Source of the DNA: Ohtaekwangia sp036568665
GTDB lineage: Bacteria; Bacteroidota; Bacteroidia; Cytophagales; Cyclobacteriaceae
DNA: 9,784 nucleotides
Assembly: GCF_036568665.1 (NCBI RefSeq)
Contig: NZ_DATCSD010000423.1
Coordinates: 1 to 9,784, forward strand
Reading direction: 5' to 3'
Below the pieces are notes generated by a model, which worked only from the letters and a program-made list of their open reading frames with translations, was not told the DNA's origin and did not search any database. Numbering within the stretch: position 1 is the stretch's first letter; every line of letters starts with the position of its first letter. The translations under genes were made by a program, and so were the position numbers. Positions 6,486 to 9,784 of the stretch are shown piece by piece.

Positions 6486-7982
6486 TCAAGCGATAGCCTT
6501 TTTGAATGCAGGCGGCAGAAAAGTAATAACATCGGAAGCGATGAGCGAGATCATTCCCTTTTCGCGAGCAGCGAGGTCTCCTGATAATCCATGCAGGTAA
6601 ACACCCGCTATAGCAGCATCGATGGATGAATACCCTTGTGCTAACAGGCCGGTAAGTATACCGGTAAGCACATCGCCTGTACCCCCCGTTGCCATACCCG
6701 GATTACCCGTTGGATTAAAGTAAACGTTGCCATCGGGTGAGGCGATTGAAGTAAAGGCACCTTTTAAAACAATAACAGATCGTAATTGTCTGGCAAGAGT
6801 TTTTTGTTTCTCCAATCGTTCAAAACTATTTGACCACTTGCCTGCAATCCGCTCAAATTCTTTTGGGTGTGGTGTGAGTATACTTCCGGAAGGTATCAGG
6901 GAAAGTAACTCGCGGTTGGCAGAGAGTATATTTAGTGCATCAGCATCGATCACAACAGGTTTTCTAAAATCTTCCAGCACTTTACGAAAAGCTTTCACCG
7001 TTTGTTTATCCTGACCAAGTCCCGGGCCAACTCCTATTGCCGTATAGGGTTCCAATAATGGTATAGTGGTAAAGATGTGTTCGTGTTCATCTATACTGGC
7101 CATTGCTTCGTGCACACTGCTTTGCAGTATAGTATATCCACACTTGGGAATATGCACGGTGAGCAACCCAACGCCTGCACGCAACACAGCTTCAGCCGCG
7201 AGCAACGCAGCCCCTACCTTGCCGTAGCTACCGGCTATTAGCAGCGCGTGTCCGTAAGTTCCTTTATGATCAAACTTTCCGCGGGGATGAATGATCTTTC
7301 GGACAGCTTTGGCTGTAGAATAAAAATGACTGGTTTGTGTTTGCTTGATAAACTCTTTGCTGAGCCCTATATCTACGATGCACCACTCTCCTACAAACGA
7401 GAAATTATCCGGAAAGAAAAATGCTAGCTTGGGTATCTGAAAGGTGATTGTAAAATCTGCTTTTACAATTCCGCCCTGCGAAGCGCTATCGGCCATTAAA
7501 CCGGAGGGTATATCTACTGCTATACGAACAGCCTGGGTGTTATTTATCTGCTTAATAACATCTGCAAATATACCTTGCACTGGTCGTGAAAGACCGGAGC
7601 CAAATATAGCATCTATTAACACCGTACACTTATTAAATATAGCATCGTCTATAGCAGATGAAAGTTCAACAACTTCTATTTTTCCCTCAATACGCTGGAG
7701 ATTTACTTTAAAATCTTCCGTTTCGGAACTTCCCCGAACGATCCATACTTTTATTGGGTAACCCCATTCCTTCAGCAAGCGTGCTATACCAAGACCATCG
7801 CCACCATTGTTGCCCGTGCCACATACTATACCTATATTTTCAGATATACCAAACCGTTCCGTAAACCAACTCACAAATGCGCGACACGCCCGTTCCATCA
7901 GATCGATCGATGCCACAGGTTCCTGCTGGATCGTATAAGCATCCACCGCTTTTATTTGTTGAGATGAAAGAATCCTGATCAT
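6486..7982 (-). CDS. nnr: Bifunctional NAD(P)H-hydrate repair enzyme (epimerase + ADP-dependent dehydratase)
   Basis: Nnr repairs NADH and NADPH damaged by hydration. The N-terminal domain epimerises (R)- to (S)-NAD(P)HX, and the C-terminal domain dehydrates the S form using ADP. The 498-residue reading shows both domains. In the epimerase (about 1-215) are GTGNNGGDG (55-63), VLIDAIFGSG (121-130) and VDIPSG (156-161). In the ribokinase-like dehydratase (about 225-498) are KGTYGHALLIAGS (240-252), VGPGLG (318-323), VIDADALN (344-351), LTPHPKEF (369-376) and GNPGMATGGTGDVLTG (427-442) with the catalytic GTGD. Nothing essential is missing. The ATG at 7982 (MIRILSSQQIKAVDAY) is the family-typical start. 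An in-frame ATG at 8123 would add 47 unrelated residues and overlap the divergent Uma2 gene, so I rejected it. A candidate promoter lies in the 90-bp divergent spacer. There is no clear terminator in the 78-bp gap to apt. Confidence 0.95.
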   Translation of the reverse strand: MIRILSSQQIKAVDAYTIQQEPVASIDLMERACRAFVSWFTERFGISENIGIVCGTGNNGGDGLGIARLLKEWGYPIKVWIVRGSSETEDFKVNLQRIEGKIEVVELSSAIDDAIFNKCTVLIDAIFGSGLSRPVQGIFADVIKQINNTQAVRIAVDIPSGLMADSASQGGIVKADFTITFQIPKLAFFFPDNFSFVGEWCIVDIGLSKEFIKQTQTSHFYSTAKAVRKIIHPRGKFDHKGTYGHALLIAGSYGKVGAALLAAEAVLRAGVGLLTVHIPKCGYTILQSSVHEAMASIDEHEHIFTTIPLLEPYTAIGVGPGLGQDKQTVKAFRKVLEDFRKPVVIDADALNILSANRELLSLIPSGSILTPHPKEFERIAGKWSNSFERLEKQKTLARQLRSVIVLKGAFTSIASPDGNVYFNPTGNPGMATGGTGDVLTGILTGLLAQGYSSIDAAIAGVYLHGLSGDLAAREKGMISLIASDVITFLPPAFKKAIA

Positions 7983-8008
7983 AATAACACCGTATAGCAC
8001 TAAAAAAA

Positions 8009-8028
8009 TATACCTAAAATTAGGTATA
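8009..8028. promoter_or_regulatory. Near-perfect palindrome in the nnr/Uma2 divergent spacer
   Basis: The arms TATACCTAA (8009-8017) and TTAGGTATA (8020-8028) are perfect inverted repeats around AA. The palindrome is 27 bp from the nnr start and 45 bp from the Uma2 start. It overlaps the proposed nnr -7 box, so it could be an operator acting on one or both divergent genes. No T-tract or G/C-rich stem suggests a terminator. Regulation is inferred. Confidence 0.5.
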
Positions 8029-8044
8029 GAAAAACCGAAAGCAA
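8015..8044 (-). promoter_or_regulatory. Candidate nnr promoter overlapping the palindrome
   Basis: On the minus strand TTG (8044-8042), a 19-nt spacer and TAATTTTA (8022-8015; one base off TAnnTTTG) lead to a leader of about 25 nt before the nnr ATG. The spacing is ideal, but the A/T-rich -7 box is a common word, so confidence is modest. Confidence 0.4.
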
Positions 8045-8072
8045 ATTGATAGCATTGGGAAAGTTTTAGGCT

Positions 8073-8660
8073 ATGATGTATGAAATCAATACAAGCGCAC
8101 TCGGAGGCGTATCCGAAGATCAATTTTACTACTTCTGTCAGGATAACGACTCCTTAAACCTTGAAAGAAATCCCAATGGGAATTTCGTTGTAAACGAACC
8201 CTCCGGAGTTGAAACAGAAGGGTATAATATGGATATAGTTTTCGAGCTGAAACTTTGGAACAGGCAAACCCAGGCGGGCCAGGTTCTCGGAAACAACGCG
8301 GGTTTTACTTTACCCAATAAAGCCGTACGATCACCCGATGCAGCCTTCATTCAACTAGATCGTTGGAATAGCATTCCTCCCAATGACAGAAAGAAGTTTG
8401 CGCATATATGTCCGGATTTTGTGATAGAGTTGCTTTCAGAAAGTGATTCAGCAAAACAGCTTCAAAGCAAAATGAAAGAGTGGATGAGCAACGGCTGCAA
8501 GCTGGCGTGGTTAATCAATCCTAAAAAGCGTGAAGTTAAAATATACCGCAGCAACGGTACTATAGTTACACAATCCTTCACTAAAATATTATCTGGCGAA
8601 GATATACTTCCCGGTTTCACAGTAAATCTGGCCGCTATATTTTCCGAAGCGTTGATCTAG
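8073..8660 (+). CDS. Uma2 family (DUF820) restriction-endonuclease-fold protein
   Basis: This 195-residue protein has the PD-(D/E)XK-like Uma2 fold. The recognisable core is VRSPDAAFI (85-93, acidic D89), PDFVIELLSESD (114-125, acidic E119), then a helix with K133 (QLQSKMKEWMSNG) and the closing strands KLAWLINPKKREVKIYR. These conserved acidic and lysine positions are retained, so it is probably not decayed. Uma2 proteins are abundant in cyanobacteria and scattered through other phyla; their biological role is not established and there is no methylase or other restriction partner here. It is the only plus-strand gene in the window, divergent from nnr and convergent with nuoD, whose stop it shares. 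Two ATGs (8073, 8076) are adjacent; I report the first. I see no good -7 box or Shine-Dalgarno. The isolated, opposite-strand placement is compatible with later acquisition, but composition is not obviously foreign. Confidence 0.88.
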   Translation: MMYEINTSALGGVSEDQFYYFCQDNDSLNLERNPNGNFVVNEPSGVETEGYNMDIVFELKLWNRQTQAGQVLGNNAGFTLPNKAVRSPDAAFIQLDRWNSIPPNDRKKFAHICPDFVIELLSESDSAKQLQSKMKEWMSNGCKLAWLINPKKREVKIYRSNGTIVTQSFTKILSGEDILPGFTVNLAAIFSEALI

Positions 8661-9784
8661 CGATCCACCTCTCCCATTACCACATCGATAGACCCGATGA
8701 TAGCAATCAGGTCAGCCACTAATATACCTTTCGATATTTCGGGCAACACCGAAAGATTCACGAAGCTGCAGGAGCGACACTTGCATCGGAAAGGTATATC
8801 GTTGCGACCATCGGCACGGAAGAAGAATCCAAGTTCTCCTTTTGGAATTTCGCCACGTATATAAAAGTCCTGAGCTTTTGGTCTGATTTTCTTCGGCACC
8901 AAAGCCTGCGGATCAAAGTCGCGCGAGCGTGTATGCTCTCCGGTAAGTTTATCAAGACACTGCTCAATGATCCTTAACGACTCGTGCATCTCCCGATATC
9001 GCACATAGGTTCTGTCCCAGCAGTCACCTACCTGGCCCATCTTGCCTTCGCCTATCGGTATATCAAATTCCAGTTCGGGATATACCGAGTAACCATCTAC
9101 CCTGCGAAGATCAAAACGCAAACCTGAACCGCGCAGTACAGGTCCCGTTATACCGGCATTTATAGCGAGGTCCAGCGGCAATACACCAACATTGGCAGTG
9201 CGATCAACGAATATCTTATTCTCGATAAGTACTGTTTCCAGTTCCTGCAGCTTGGGCTTTATATAGTTTACAAATTCGCGACAGCGATCTTCAAAGCCTA
9301 CGGGTATATCATAGAACAATCCGCCTATCCAGATATAGTTGTAGAGTAAACGTGCGCCAGATGCCCATTCCAACAAGCGCAGTATATGTTCACGATCGCG
9401 CATTAACCAGAAGAAGGGCGTGAAGGCTCCTATATCCATGCCATACGTGCCGATCGCTATAAAGTGAGAAGCCACACGATTCAACTCTGCCATCAGCACG
9501 CGGATATACTCTACGCGTTTGGGTATTTGGTGTTCTATACCCAGCATGCGTTCAACGCCCATCGCATATATATGTTCGTTGCTCATGGCCGCTACGTAAT
9601 CGAGGCGATCAACAAAGGGTATAACCTGATTGTAAGGCAGATTCTCGGCATGCTTCTCAAAACAACGGTGCAGGTACCCGATATGCGGAACCACTTCCTT
9701 TACTATCTCGCCATCCATCAATACTTCCAGTCGAAGTACTCCGTGTGTAGAAGGATGCTGAGGCCCGAGGTTAATGATCATCTC
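8657..9784 (-). CDS. nuoD: NADH-quinone oxidoreductase subunit D (N-terminus cut by window edge)
   Basis: NuoD is the 49-kDa subunit of respiratory complex I. It lies in the peripheral arm and, with NuoB, builds the quinone-reduction site. The frame is open to the right edge. An ATG at 9781 begins MIINLGPQHPSTHGVLRLE, but a Glu codon continues in frame upstream, and the family normally has a couple of dozen residues before this motif. The true start is therefore outside the window. The HPSTHG loop, whose histidine contacts quinone, is present, as is the Tyr of DRLDYVAAM (Tyr62 of the visible part). The C-terminal half is also intact: RGSGLRFDLRRVDGYSVYPE, VGDCWDRTYVRYREM and the closing IDVVMGEVDR. 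About 375 residues are visible, and the C-terminus looks intact. The next gene in its direction is the convergent Uma2 gene, so nuoE does not follow directly. Confidence 0.96.
   Translation of the reverse strand, partial: EMIINLGPQHPSTHGVLRLEVLMDGEIVKEVVPHIGYLHRCFEKHAENLPYNQVIPFVDRLDYVAAMSNEHIYAMGVERMLGIEHQIPKRVEYIRVLMAELNRVASHFIAIGTYGMDIGAFTPFFWLMRDREHILRLLEWASGARLLYNYIWIGGLFYDIPVGFEDRCREFVNYIKPKLQELETVLIENKIFVDRTANVGVLPLDLAINAGITGPVLRGSGLRFDLRRVDGYSVYPELEFDIPIGEGKMGQVGDCWDRTYVRYREMHESLRIIEQCLDKLTGEHTRSRDFDPQALVPKKIRPKAQDFYIRGEIPKGELGFFFRADGRNDIPFRCKCRSCSFVNLSVLPEISKGILVADLIAIIGSIDVVMGEVDR

Noticed and set aside
7983..8123. 47-residue N-terminal extension of Nnr starting at the ATG at 8123
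   Set aside because: It would overlap the start of the divergent Uma2 gene, shows no family similarity, and would span the palindrome and candidate promoter. The ATG at 7982 matches the family start.

Overview
The window looks like chromosomal DNA from a member of the Bacteroidota; a Chitinophagales- or Cytophagales-like lineage is a guess. Four things point there. The NuoD, DUF2339 and stand-alone LON-domain proteins read like Bacteroidota versions. Start codons lack Shine-Dalgarno sequences and often follow A/T-rich leaders. The upstream regions carry TAnnTTTG-type -7 boxes, in the best case 19 nt from a TTG. Two small secreted proteins carry beta-sandwich repeats similar to the modules common in this phylum's exported proteins. 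No rRNA, tRNA, CRISPR array, insertion sequence or prophage gene was seen.

Layout, in order of coordinates. Positions 1-2299 (minus) hold a large DUF2339 multi-pass membrane protein, cut by the left edge. Positions 2468-3325 (minus) hold a two-domain universal stress protein with a strong terminator just downstream. Positions 3557-4141 and 4445-5023 (both minus) are a tandem pair of diverged paralogues, each a secreted protein with two internal repeats and each with its own terminator. The DNA around them is rich in the octamer CGTTTGCA. Positions 5257-5844 (LON substrate-binding domain protein), 5874-6407 (apt) and 6486-7982 (nnr) form a same-strand housekeeping group; apt has the clearest promoter of the window. 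A 90-bp divergent spacer with a near-perfect palindrome separates nnr from the only plus-strand gene, a Uma2-family nuclease (8073-8660). That gene converges tail to tail with nuoD (8657-9784, minus, cut by the right edge), and the two share one CTAG as their stop codons.

Functionally this is mostly housekeeping: respiratory complex I (NuoD), repair of hydrated NAD(P)H (Nnr), purine salvage (Apt), stress response (Usp), and possibly protein quality control (LON domain, role unknown). The less ordinary parts are the secreted paralogue pair, the motif cluster around it, the palindrome between nnr and the Uma2 gene, and a striking excess of TATACC/GGTATA across the window, which is thinnest in the usp-to-first-paralogue stretch. 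I see no clear evidence of an undescribed multi-gene system. The paralogue pair with its repeated motif is the best candidate for something not yet characterised.
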